7,039 nucleotides of DNA from Citrobacter freundii (GCA_003243445.1 QFQQ01000138.1:1-7039); one strand, 5' to 3'; positions 1-6,717 are shown, counted from the first letter of the stretch. A program made the numbers and translations. Notes: generated by a model not told the origin, from the letters alone.

Positions 1-63
1 AAATCGGTGGAGCTGCATGACAAGGTCATCGGGCATTATCTGAACATAAAACACTATCAGTAA
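1..63 (+). CDS. insB: IS1 transposase InsB, C-terminal fragment
   Basis: The reading frame from base 1 gives KSVELHDKVIGHYLNIKHYQ followed by TAA, which is the C-terminus of the IS1 InsB protein. In IS1 the active transposase is the InsAB' fusion made by a -1 frameshift between insA and insB; it cuts and joins the IS1 ends. Only the last 20 residues are in the window, so whether the rest is intact cannot be judged. The stop codon overlaps the terminal repeat, as is normal for IS1. Confidence 0.93.
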   Translation, partial: KSVELHDKVIGHYLNIKHYQ

Positions 64-78
64 GTTGGAGTCATTACC
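56..78. repeat. IS1 right terminal inverted repeat
   Basis: These 23 bp, read on the - strand, start GGTAATGACTCCAACTTAC, the known IS1 terminal repeat and transposase binding site. The outer edge at 78 marks the junction with the interrupted host DNA. Confidence 0.9.
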
Positions 79-182
79 TGTTTTTGCTGCATATTTGGCC
101 ATGCACTTTTGCCATCAAGTCAGAGAGACAGGGGCACCGTAAGAGACGAAGGTTGCTGCCTGTGATGAGAGGTTATCAGCAA

Positions 183-210
183 TTACAATGGTCACTAATA
201 TTTACATAAT
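183..210 (+). promoter_or_regulatory. possible sigma70 promoter for the 108-aa gene
   Basis: A TTACAA box (183-188) and a CATAAT box (205-210) are separated by 16 bp, about 45 bp upstream of the ATG at 255. The match to consensus is moderate. The rest of 79-254 holds no gene that I can see. Confidence 0.3.
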
Positions 211-254
211 GTCGGAGAACATCATTTTAGTTGAAATAACATAAAGGCGGTTCT

Positions 255-581
255 ATGTATTTACATATCAGAAAGTATCAACTCGTAAATGCGAGATGGC
301 GTGATATCATTGATTTGACGGATTATGAAGAAACAATCAAGCAGGTTGTGAGTACATTATTTGGAAATGATTTTATTGAGGTCAGAGTTGAAACGCGTTG
401 TTTTATTCTGACGGTAAACAGCACAAGCAGTAAAATACCAAATGGTATACTGGTGAATATGGGGAAAAGGCTGGCGGCTAATCTCGAGAGTATCACCTGT
501 CATGCCATGAGGATCTATCATGTAAATGGTCATCCTGACGCGCGGCAGTTATTTCACTGTTTTGATGCCGATTGCCTGTGA
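255..581 (+). CDS. unrecognised 108-aa protein, weakly similar to the 212-aa protein encoded at 3278-3916
   Basis: I do not recognise this protein. The ATG at 255 follows an AAGG (244-247) at normal ribosome-binding distance. The product is small and soluble-looking, with no signal peptide or membrane segment. Residues 21-78 align without gaps to residues 135-192 of the 212-aa protein on the other side of piPolB. About 12 of 58 positions are identical, including L21, D23, I28-K29, V54, K60, a GIL run at 64-66, G70 and L73. This suggests a shared C-terminal domain, but at this identity it is only a hint. The gene converges on piPolB and is the only + strand gene between IS1 and the polymerase. 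IS1 lies less than 180 bp upstream and may have altered its expression. It may be an accessory gene of the element; its function is unknown. Confidence 0.7.
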   Translation: MYLHIRKYQLVNARWRDIIDLTDYEETIKQVVSTLFGNDFIEVRVETRCFILTVNSTSSKIPNGILVNMGKRLAANLESITCHAMRIYHVNGHPDARQLFHCFDADCL

Positions 582-586
582 TTAAG

Positions 587-615
587 CCCCCAACTTCTGT
601 TAAAGGAGTTGGGGG
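587..615. terminator. hairpin between convergent genes, likely bidirectional terminator
   Basis: CCCCCAACT (587-595) pairs perfectly with AGTTGGGGG (607-615), and three inner pairs (one a wobble) can extend the stem to 12 bp. It sits 5 bp after the stop of the 108-aa gene and 15 bp after the stop of piPolB, where a shared terminator is expected. Neither side has a strong T tract, so it may be inefficient or rely on other factors. Confidence 0.65.
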
Positions 616-630
616 GAGATTTAACGGTTA

Positions 631-3231
631 TCAGACTGGAAGACAGAATGTCGGATATTTACGGGCTATGATATCCATCAGTGACTTCATTCGCGGTGTT
701 ACAGAACTAAATTTCATTTGGGGTATTTTTGCTCTTACCGCATTTTTTACATCAGTCACCGTTACTGAATAGCCTTCTGACGTCAGCCATTCAGCAACCT
801 CTTTACAGGAATAACTTTTTTTATCTTTCAGCATCAGCCCCCATTGGCACTGAGTCAGCGCCCGGAGAAATAGTCTGACTAAAATATCATCACTACGTTT
901 GCTTCCGACTTTTAGTTTCATATCAGAAAACACCGTCCGGCAATAGAGAAAATCACACCAGTCATCCCAGTCAGCCAGAGTCTTCAGTGTATGCGTTTGC
1001 CGCCAGTCGTCGAAAAGGGAGCGTTGCTGCAGAGCCTCTTCCATATTATCCCACGGGCGGGAAAACATCAGTAGATGCCCTTCATTCATGGCGGGCTGTA
1101 CGGGCTGGCGTTTGAAATCGAATTCCAGATTAAGACGGATATCCTGTTCCCGGGATACCAGATCGCTTTCCGAGAGCCACATCTCACGCGTTGATATCAA
1201 CGTACTTCGGGATAACGTCTGACCGGGTAAACGATTAAGGTAAAGATCTACCATATAGTCGTTATAGTCACTGCGTGGAATATCGGCAGGAGGTTTGACG
1301 CCAGCCCTGGCATGAACAACCGGTTTTCCCTGAATAGCTCTATAGGTTAACTGCCCCCGGGTTTTCATGGCGATAAGCTGGCTGACCTCATGCTTACATG
1401 TCAACATTGATGAACCCGGATCAACAATATCGCACAGCGACTGGAAGCGGGAAGACAGTGGACCGCTCATGTTTATCTTGTTAAGTGGGCAATTTGTCAA
1501 AAAGCCATCGGTTGTGACGCTGACAACCGATGAATCAGAAGGCAAAGCATTCATGAGTTCCCCGACAACGGCGCGGATAAATCCCGTCACATGCGCAGCA
1601 AAGAATGGCTGAGTAACCGATGATGGTGGGAGGGATCTGTTTAATCCACGGGCAGTATCAAAGGCGGTTTTGGCGCGAAGGCCCTGAGCAAGTTTGCCAT
1701 AAAGCGAGTTGCCAATTTCTTTCCAGAATTTCTCCTCCAGAGAACCTTTAATATGGCGATTACGGTTCTCACGGACCTGTTGAACAAAGGGAAGAAACAC
1801 CGATGTTGATTCGCTGTTATGTGGGGAGGTGTCACAGATCCAGGGGACGATGATCCCATTATGGATCGTCATCTCTGCCCCGAGCGACAGAGCAAGTTCT
1901 ATTTCAGGTGCCGTTGCCCATGATTCGCCACTTAATGGAAAGAATAACCCATATTGATCGGTCCGAACCGGCAGGCTGGGATAGGGAACTGATTCCGGGA
2001 ACCGAAATGTGACAAGCGCAAATCCCATTACATGCCCACAGTAATCGTCCGGATTTTTACTGAGGCGGATGTTCCCGTAATCGGGTGTGAGGATATCTAA
2101 TAGCCCGGTGGTATACGCTCCAGCCAGATCGTAGTCATACCAGTGATCAGACGGTGTAACCCCCATCATAAAACACTCATTGCGTCCGCCGTGGTAACAG
2201 TTGATCGGGAACGTTTCAAACAACTCTCTTGAAGGAACACTGGCGGGGTTTTTAATCGTCCGGAATGCCTGTTTTTCCGTGAGCCAGAGTTCACGGGTTT
2301 TAATGTGTGTCCCAAGGCAGACTTCAGGAGACATATTGTTTTCTTTAAGTGTTTTGGTGAACCGTGAAACTGCCATCGCCCCGATGGTGGCGGGGACACG
2401 ATCAATCATCAGCTCCCGGGCGCAAAAATTGCGAACCTGTAAAGCATAACGAACCGCAATCTCGGCATCCCGCAGAGCATAGGCTTCAAACCCTGCTCTG
2501 TCGCCCAGAAGATATTCACGCATATTGGTTATGGAATAAGGTGCAGGAATGGTGAGTTTGGGAAGACCCAGTAATTCACCACATTCAGCCAGACCCATAC
2601 CCCCGGGAGTGATAAGCAGTGTATCGATGAAAGCTACGTTACTGCAACGCGGAGGGGAAGTTCGTTTGTCAAACATTATCTGTTCAGTCTTTACGCGACG
2701 TTCCTGCTGTTCATCAAAATCGATACCGTAACGATTTTTGAAGCTGCTGACAGTACCGCGTATTCCTTTCAGAAGAATTTTGTAGTCTGACCAGAAATTG
2801 GCAAAGGAGGCGATATCCGCACGAATGAAATGCGCATATATATTAATAATACCGGGCCATTTTGTAATCACACCCGTTTCAAGAAGCGGTGTAATCGTTT
2901 GACAGAGAAATTCCTTAAAAGACAGCCGGGATTTTTTCTGTGAGTCAGGTGGATAGATAATGTTCGATATACCTGTATTATCGGGTAAGACAACATAACT
3001 CTGATATGACAGAATATCATTCTGTCGTGTTTCAGGGTTGAAAACATATTCGGTATCAAAACCGATATGGAGCGTCAGGTCGTTTGAAATCACAGACACG
3101 TTTTTTGATGCAGGTGGCATCACAGGATAATCATCAAGCGTTTTAGGTCTTTTACGATTGAGCGCTGGCTCTGAAGTCACGGACTGATACCCCGAGGCGG
3201 CAGCGAGGATATCCTGCAAATTATGGCTCAT
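631..3231 (-). CDS. piPolB: primer-independent family B DNA polymerase (piPolB)
   Basis: Family B replicative DNA polymerase, 866 aa. In this numbering the N-terminal proofreading exonuclease has Exo I D59-T-E61, Exo II D139 and Exo III Y251-xxx-D255. The polymerase core has YHGG at 346-349, motif A D368-LAGAY, motif B K504-EIGNSLYG, and motif C TTDG with D575. KTRG (623-626) stands where other B polymerases have KxY, and this is the hallmark of piPolB. About 136 residues lie between motifs A and B, room for a TPR2-like insertion, and there is a long C-terminal extension. Known piPolBs synthesise DNA without primer and are found in pipolins, so this is presumably the element's replicase. Start: the ATG at 3231 has GGAG six bases upstream. 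An in-frame ATG at 3294 would add 21 residues but lacks a ribosome binding site and would run through a terminator. From memory, D59/E61 and D368 are also the numbers used for the characterised E. coli enzyme. Confidence 0.9.
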   Translation of the reverse strand: MSHNLQDILAAASGYQSVTSEPALNRKRPKTLDDYPVMPPASKNVSVISNDLTLHIGFDTEYVFNPETRQNDILSYQSYVVLPDNTGISNIIYPPDSQKKSRLSFKEFLCQTITPLLETGVITKWPGIINIYAHFIRADIASFANFWSDYKILLKGIRGTVSSFKNRYGIDFDEQQERRVKTEQIMFDKRTSPPRCSNVAFIDTLLITPGGMGLAECGELLGLPKLTIPAPYSITNMREYLLGDRAGFEAYALRDAEIAVRYALQVRNFCARELMIDRVPATIGAMAVSRFTKTLKENNMSPEVCLGTHIKTRELWLTEKQAFRTIKNPASVPSRELFETFPINCYHGGRNECFMMGVTPSDHWYDYDLAGAYTTGLLDILTPDYGNIRLSKNPDDYCGHVMGFALVTFRFPESVPYPSLPVRTDQYGLFFPLSGESWATAPEIELALSLGAEMTIHNGIIVPWICDTSPHNSESTSVFLPFVQQVRENRNRHIKGSLEEKFWKEIGNSLYGKLAQGLRAKTAFDTARGLNRSLPPSSVTQPFFAAHVTGFIRAVVGELMNALPSDSSVVSVTTDGFLTNCPLNKINMSGPLSSRFQSLCDIVDPGSSMLTCKHEVSQLIAMKTRGQLTYRAIQGKPVVHARAGVKPPADIPRSDYNDYMVDLYLNRLPGQTLSRSTLISTREMWLSESDLVSREQDIRLNLEFDFKRQPVQPAMNEGHLLMFSRPWDNMEEALQQRSLFDDWRQTHTLKTLADWDDWCDFLYCRTVFSDMKLKVGSKRSDDILVRLFLRALTQCQWGLMLKDKKSYSCKEVAEWLTSEGYSVTVTDVKNAVRAKIPQMKFSSVTPRMKSLMDIIARKYPTFCLPV

Positions 3232-3237
3232 AGTTAA

Positions 3238-3241
3238 CTCC
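3238..3241 (-). promoter_or_regulatory. ribosome binding site that fixes the piPolB start
   Basis: GGAG on the - strand lies six bases before the ATG at 3231-3229 and directly follows the T tract of the upstream terminator. No comparable site precedes the upstream in-frame ATG at 3294. Confidence 0.75.
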
Positions 3242-3242
3242 G

Positions 3243-3270
3243 AAAAAATGCCGGGAGCTGTGTCCCGGCA
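3243..3270 (-). terminator. intrinsic terminator between the 212-aa gene and piPolB
   Basis: On the - strand TGCCGGGA, a six-base loop CACAGC and TCCCGGCA form a perfect 8-bp GC-rich stem, followed at once by six T. It begins 7 bases after the stop of the 212-aa gene and ends just before the piPolB ribosome binding site. This is a textbook Rho-independent terminator, so piPolB must depend on read-through, antitermination or a promoter of its own. Confidence 0.88.
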
Positions 3271-3277
3271 TAAAGAA

Positions 3278-3916
3278 TCAAGATTTAATAACATTTACTA
3301 CAGATTTGAAAATATCGGTTTTGCGTGATTCATCATCTGCATGGATAAATGAAACGAGGTTCCTGCCTGCTTTAATCAGGATGCCACGTTGCGTCTTTTC
3401 CACAGATGGGGTGACGCGTGCAGATAACAGACAATTTTCATGTAACTGAAGAAACTTTTTTGAGGCGTAGCCGCCATGCAGTCGGGCTTTAATTTCATTA
3501 TACATATCATCAAGAGAACCGGGTTCTCCTGATTCACTCAATACCGGATAGCCCTTCTTATCAAAAAGGCTGAGGATAGATTTACCATCATGTTCGAACA
3601 GGGTAACACCGTAAATGTATTTCATTCGAAAGGTGAGGGCGTCGGTGGTGTAGATCTCCTCCTGACAACTGAAATTTTTGAGACGCCTGGCTAATTCATT
3701 AAAAACAGCACGAGCAGTAGCCGTGTCCTGCAGGGGGTAGGTATAAAGTACGAAGCCATCTGTGCCGATGAGCTTTACTAAGTTGTCCATAATCGTGATA
3801 GCGAGAACTAATGCAAAGGACAGATATTTTTCATCGTTGTCTACAGCTGTGCTTGCTGATTCGGGAATAATGTTCAGTGCATTATTAGCATTATTTTCCG
3901 TGTTCTTAGTAACCAT
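3278..3916 (-). CDS. unrecognised 212-aa protein between excisionase and piPolB
   Basis: I do not recognise this family. The N-terminal 30 residues are rich in N, T, S and A and probably disordered. They are followed by a hydrophobic, probably amphipathic helix (about 31-51) and a mixed region to the end. There is no clear signal peptide or catalytic motif. Residues 135-192 weakly match the 108-aa protein encoded at 255-581, with GIL at 178-180, G184 and L187 shared. The start ATG overlaps the AlpA-like gene by 11 bases, with AAGGTGAT (3928-3921) as a good ribosome binding site inside that gene, so the two are translationally coupled. An intrinsic terminator follows the stop. Lying in one unit with the excisionase and directly before the polymerase, it may assist replication or excision; this is inference from position only. 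Confidence 0.85.
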   Translation of the reverse strand: MVTKNTENNANNALNIIPESASTAVDNDEKYLSFALVLAITIMDNLVKLIGTDGFVLYTYPLQDTATARAVFNELARRLKNFSCQEEIYTTDALTFRMKYIYGVTLFEHDGKSILSLFDKKGYPVLSESGEPGSLDDMYNEIKARLHGGYASKKFLQLHENCLLSARVTPSVEKTQRGILIKAGRNLVSFIHADDESRKTDIFKSVVNVIKS

Positions 3917-4106
3917 TTATATCACCTTTAAGTTTGTTTTGACGATGTGCATTTTCCCACTCAACAATATCGTCAAGAGAGAATCGTATAGCCCGCCCAA
4001 TTCTGATGAAGGGCGGGAGTTTTCCGGGGTTGCGCGATATATCTGACGCAACCGTGGATGCAGAAAGATTAAATCTTTCTGCGAACTGCTTAATGGTTAA
4101 ATACAT
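3906..4106 (-). CDS. AlpA-family excisionase / MerR-like DNA-binding protein
   Basis: 66-aa protein of the AlpA / phage excisionase type. The N-terminal helix-turn-helix (about residues 3-25, YLTIKQFAERFNLSASTVAS) is followed by the characteristic wing LPPFIRIGRAIRFSLDDIVEWE (about 30-51). Family members bind near att sites, direct the recombinase toward excision and often activate or repress integrase genes. GGAGG (4114-4110) lies only three bases before the ATG, closer than usual, but no better in-frame start exists. The gene lies 142 bp downstream of the recombinase on the same strand and overlaps the next gene by 11 bases. Its position suggests it controls excision of this element and the unit leading toward piPolB. 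Confidence 0.88.
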   Translation of the reverse strand: MYLTIKQFAERFNLSASTVASDISRNPGKLPPFIRIGRAIRFSLDDIVEWENAHRQNKLKGDINGY

Positions 4107-4122
4107 AAACCTCCGGTTTCAG

Positions 4123-4153
4123 AGAATAAGAAGCCACGCGGATTTAATATCAA
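4123..4153 (-). promoter_or_regulatory. weak promoter candidate for the AlpA-like gene
   Basis: On the - strand TTGATA (4153-4148) and TATTCT (4128-4123) are separated by 19 bp, longer than ideal. It is the best sigma70-like pair I find in the 142-bp gap upstream of the AlpA-like gene. Confidence 0.22.
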
Positions 4154-4175
4154 TCCACATTCTGTGATGACTTAA

Positions 4176-4189
4176 TGCAGGGCCCTGCA
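4176..4189. repeat. perfect 14-bp palindrome TGCAGGGCCCTGCA
   Basis: The palindrome sits in the gap between the recombinase and the AlpA-like gene, about 70 bp upstream of the latter's start. There is no T tract, so it is more likely a protein binding site than a terminator. A 12/14 match, TGCAAAGCCCTGCA, occurs at 6938-6951. Confidence 0.55.
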
Positions 4190-4232
4190 GAAGCATGCAA
4201 TGACAATACCGTCCTTAAACGAGTGTTGCATC

Positions 4233-4247
4233 AATCACGAATCACAG
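4233..4247. repeat. short direct repeats AATCACG/AATCACA
   Basis: AATCAC occurs at 4233-4238 and 4240-4245 with 7-bp spacing, just past the recombinase stop. ATCACAG (4241-4247) is also found inverted as CTGTGAT at 4162-4168. Such short repeats near an excisionase gene could be Xis or Int arm sites, but this is a guess. Confidence 0.3.
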
Positions 4248-4248
4248 A

Positions 4249-5385
4249 TCATAGGTTCATTTTTGTGTCATAACTTTCTATAACCTGAGAAACCACTGCG
4301 TGTGATGTCGCTGCATTGTGAAAAGCGTAGCGACGGGTCGCCGTGAGTGAATGGTGATTTAGCAGATGGGAAGCGATTGCAATATCCCCGGTCGCCTGTA
4401 GTACCCGGGTGGCAAAGGTACGGCGCAGGTCATGCATCCGCAGGTTATCAATGTTGGCATCCCGACAAATACGGGCAAAGGTTGCACGCGGATATGCCAG
4501 AGGGCGGGCATTGTCGGTTAGTTGTGGAAAAATGTAAGTTTTGCTGAGCATCAGGTCCTGCTGGCACTGGACAACTGCAATGGCTGGAGGTGCAAGTGGG
4601 CAGGTGAAAGGGTGTCCGGACTTTGTATCAGGCAGTATGAGTTGATGCATATCCGGGTGCCAGTACTCCCATTTCAGGGTACATACCTCACCAATACGCA
4701 TCCCCGTATAAAGAGCAAGCAATATAGAATCAGCTGCCGGTGTTTGCAGCGCTGTTGCTGCGTCAATAAAGCGCGGGATTTCTGTCGCTGACAGTGTGCG
4801 ATAGCGAATGTTATTTTCTTTCAGATAGCGGACATGTGACATCGGGGAATGTGTGATCCATCCAGCACGTACTGCCAGAGAGCATATTTTGGACAATATT
4901 GCGAGGATACGGTTTACTGTTGACGGACGTAATTTTTCCCGTAAGCCAGCAGCATATTGTTCTAGTTCTCCTGCCGTGATGTCGCGAAGTTGCCGCTTGC
5001 CCCAGAACGGGCGAACGTAGAGGTTGAGTTTTGACAACTCTGACTGAGGACTCTTTTTATACAACTGCAAATCCGGTAGCCACAGGTCATTGATGGCCTG
5101 TTCCACAGTGAATCGACGGGACTGAACCGCAAGACGATTTTTATCAGCAAGCAGTTTCATCACATGCTGACGGGCATCCTCAACGCAGAGCTGAGGGAAC
5201 TGACCCAGGGTTTCATATATACGCTGATTGTTTATAGTGGCACGAAAGGCCAGCGTGATCCGATTGGGATACACCAGAGCACGCAGGTTTTGGCAGTGAA
5301 TATCACGGTATTCCTGACAGCCCGTGAGGGGATGGGGAAGTTGGTGAAGTGATTTGTTGCTGAAACGCAGTTCCAGAATAGGCAT
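4249..5385 (-). CDS. tyrosine recombinase (integrase)
   Basis: Phage-type tyrosine recombinase, 378 aa, the usual length for the family. The N-terminal part resembles the arm-binding domain of P4-like integrases, ending in LGQFPQLCVEDARQ. A SAM-like core-binding domain follows (about 90-190), then the catalytic domain. Catalytic residues are all present: R230 (TGMRIGE), K255, H318-xx-R321 (HDLRRTF), H344 in LLNHH (usually LLGH) and nucleophile Y353 in RRYAF. It should integrate and excise the element at its att sites. Start: the ATG at 5385 has AGGAGA six bases upstream; the in-frame ATG at 5409 has no such site. The 148 bp upstream hold only poor promoter candidates. The AlpA-like gene follows on the same strand, the usual excisionase partner. 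No att repeat or tRNA end is visible next to it. Confidence 0.93.
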   Translation of the reverse strand: MPILELRFSNKSLHQLPHPLTGCQEYRDIHCQNLRALVYPNRITLAFRATINNQRIYETLGQFPQLCVEDARQHVMKLLADKNRLAVQSRRFTVEQAINDLWLPDLQLYKKSPQSELSKLNLYVRPFWGKRQLRDITAGELEQYAAGLREKLRPSTVNRILAILSKICSLAVRAGWITHSPMSHVRYLKENNIRYRTLSATEIPRFIDAATALQTPAADSILLALYTGMRIGEVCTLKWEYWHPDMHQLILPDTKSGHPFTCPLAPPAIAVVQCQQDLMLSKTYIFPQLTDNARPLAYPRATFARICRDANIDNLRMHDLRRTFATRVLQATGDIAIASHLLNHHSLTATRRYAFHNAATSHAVVSQVIESYDTKMNL

Positions 5386-5391
5386 CGTATT

Positions 5392-5397
5392 TCTCCT
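5392..5397 (-). promoter_or_regulatory. ribosome binding site that fixes the recombinase start
   Basis: AGGAGA on the - strand lies six bases before the ATG at 5385-5383. This favours that start over the in-frame ATG eight codons upstream at 5409. Confidence 0.7.
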
Positions 5398-5533
5398 GTA
5401 AAATAACACGGAAAAAATACGGTGCGAGATTACTGTATGCCAGTCTCAGTTTTCACAGTTCATCAGGTGAAAAATAATGAATGCAATGAAAAGTTATGCG
5501 TACAATTACTGGAAATATTTTCAAAAGCATGCG

Positions 5534-5890
5534 TTACATTTTTAATGGGTTATTCCTTCTGGCTAACTCCATAAATTTATCAAAGTATATTTCTTTACTG
5601 AGGAGCGTAACATTATTGATTTGAGAATTAAGACCAAGTGATGTGGATTTGAAGTCCATTAATCCTTTTATAGTTTGGTTCTTTCCTTCAAGGAAGGTGC
5701 GTACTTCTTTCGCAGAAGGGGACCATTCTGGGTGAAGTAATAGTGCTATATAAATGTATGTTTTTCGTATCAACTGCTCGGTTGTTTTTTTGTAACCTGT
5801 CAGATTCGCCTTTCCTGTCTGAAAAGTGTTCTTTACAATAAATTCATCTGGGGATGTGAGTTCAATATTATAGCCATTTTTTTGTATATC
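5534..5890 (-). pseudogene. C-terminal part of the frame-split cargo gene
   Basis: This open stretch continues the protein that begins at 6675. Its frame opens right after a TGA at 5893-5891, nine bases before an A7 run, and runs to TAA at 5534. It gives about 114 residues after the A run (NGYNIELTSPDEF to RRNNPLKM), with no ribosome binding site or good ATG near its beginning. A TTG at 5773 could start a 79-aa piece, but that lacks a ribosome binding site and open frame continues upstream. Residues on both sides of the A run read as continuous protein (SEIYKK-NGYNIEL), so I take it as the other half of the same gene. It is expressed only if ribosome or RNA polymerase changes frame, or if one A is missing from the sequence. 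Confidence 0.65.
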
Positions 5891-6675
5891 TCACTCAGTA
5901 CATCATAGGGCAACATTGAAAGTGTAATTATCGGAACCATTTTAGGGTGGTGGAGATAACCATTTGTAATTATTTGTGTTGTTTTCATGAAAGAAATAAC
6001 ATTGAAGATGTAATTGAAAAAATATTTTGAGCAAAAATATGTGAATACTAAAGTTGAAACATCGTCCTGTTCCAGATGACCTACTTTAGGCACTCTTTTC
6101 AACCACTCAGTCGATTGGAGATGATTGGTTACATACGTATTGTAACGCGTTAGCGTTCGTTGGAAGTGTCTGAAAGTTGCTACCCCATTTTGATAGTTTT
6201 CAACCGGGTTCATGAATTTTTCAGAGTGATACATATTATCTAAAAAAGAGTGTAGAAAAAGAGATAGAATGCCTTTCTTACAGCGTCCGGCGTTACCAAT
6301 TTCTTGTAGAATAAATTTATCAAGTTGTTCAATTATAGCTTGAGGGATTTTGTTTTTTCGGGATGAATTCTTATAAATAAGTACTGCAGCCCTGTGGAAC
6401 TCCTGCTGTTGCAATTCCCGCCATTTATACCAATACGAAGTATCCTGGAAGAAATTGATTTGATTGGAATTAACACCACTTGAGGGAAGAACATAAAGTA
6501 CCTCACGCGCGGATTTCATAAACACCGCATTTCCAGGGCCAGCCCGAGTCATCAGACTAAGCAAATCATCCTCAGAAAACATTGTGGATAACGCGTCAAT
6601 GTCTGCTTGATATTTTTCGAGGATATGAGCGTTTTTAATGTTTCGTTTCGGATTGCCAAGGTAAGCTTCAAACAT
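5833..6675 (-). CDS. unrecognised AT-rich cargo protein, N-terminal part of a frame-split gene
   Basis: I do not recognise this protein. The frame ends at TAA 5833 after 280 residues. Moving by -1 at the A7 run (5883-5877) would give about 380 residues ending at 5534. It looks cytosolic and helical, rich in K, N, F and Y, with one hydrophobic stretch near the middle of its second half (VFTYFCSKYFFNYIFNVISF). No catalytic motif stands out. Start: the ATG at 6675 has AAGGG seven bases upstream; the ATG at 6681 sits almost on top of that site and is less likely. Base composition is clearly more AT-rich than the polymerase and recombinase, suggesting separate acquisition. It diverges from hsdM, so it may be defence-island cargo, but nothing in the sequence proves this. 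Confidence 0.7.
   Translation of the reverse strand: MFEAYLGNPKRNIKNAHILEKYQADIDALSTMFSEDDLLSLMTRAGPGNAVFMKSAREVLYVLPSSGVNSNQINFFQDTSYWYKWRELQQQEFHRAAVLIYKNSSRKNKIPQAIIEQLDKFILQEIGNAGRCKKGILSLFLHSFLDNMYHSEKFMNPVENYQNGVATFRHFQRTLTRYNTYVTNHLQSTEWLKRVPKVGHLEQDDVSTLVFTYFCSKYFFNYIFNVISFMKTTQIITNGYLHHPKMVPIITLSMLPYDVLSEIYKKMAIILNSHPQMNLL
5877..5883 (-). other. A7 run, site of frame change
   Basis: On the coding (-) strand the sequence reads TAC AAA AAA ATG. The upstream frame continues 16 codons to a stop. One extra A, or a -1 shift after the second AAA, enters the downstream frame (AAT GGC TAT). The downstream frame is closed by a TGA only nine bases before the run, so the shift must occur at or near here. 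Confidence 0.7.
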
Positions 6676-6695
6676 AGTCATGCCCTTTTAACATT

Positions 6696-6717
6696 TAAAG
6701 CCACATGAGAGGCTTTA
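6696..6717 (-). repeat. hairpin in the leader of the cargo gene
   Basis: TAAAGCC (6696-6702) and GGCTTTA (6711-6717) form a perfect 7-bp stem with an 8-base loop. It ends about 15 bases before the cargo gene's ribosome binding site, where an RNA hairpin could influence translation. Confidence 0.35.

Larger units (their letters stand above)
1..78 (+). mobile_element. IS1 right end (partial insertion sequence)
   Basis: The window opens inside IS1. The first 63 bases are the last codons of insB, and the stop is embedded in the right terminal inverted repeat, which ends in TCATTACC at 78. Only this end is visible; the left end and insAB lie outside. IS1 normally duplicates 9 bp of target, so 79-87 (TGTTTTTGC) would be the predicted right copy. 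Recognised from memory of the IS1 sequence. Confidence 0.93.

Noticed and set aside
572..772. 66-aa + strand open frame
   Set aside because: It lies mostly antisense to the piPolB 3' end, spans the convergent hairpin and has no ribosome binding site.
1641..1859. 72-aa - strand frame inside piPolB
   Set aside because: It is an alternative frame within the polymerase coding region, with no start signals.
3762..4046. 94-aa + strand open frame opposite the AlpA-like and 212-aa genes
   Set aside because: It is the antisense shadow of two well-supported genes.
4962..5150. 62-aa - strand frame inside the recombinase
   Set aside because: It overlaps the intact recombinase in another frame, and the recombinase has all its catalytic residues.
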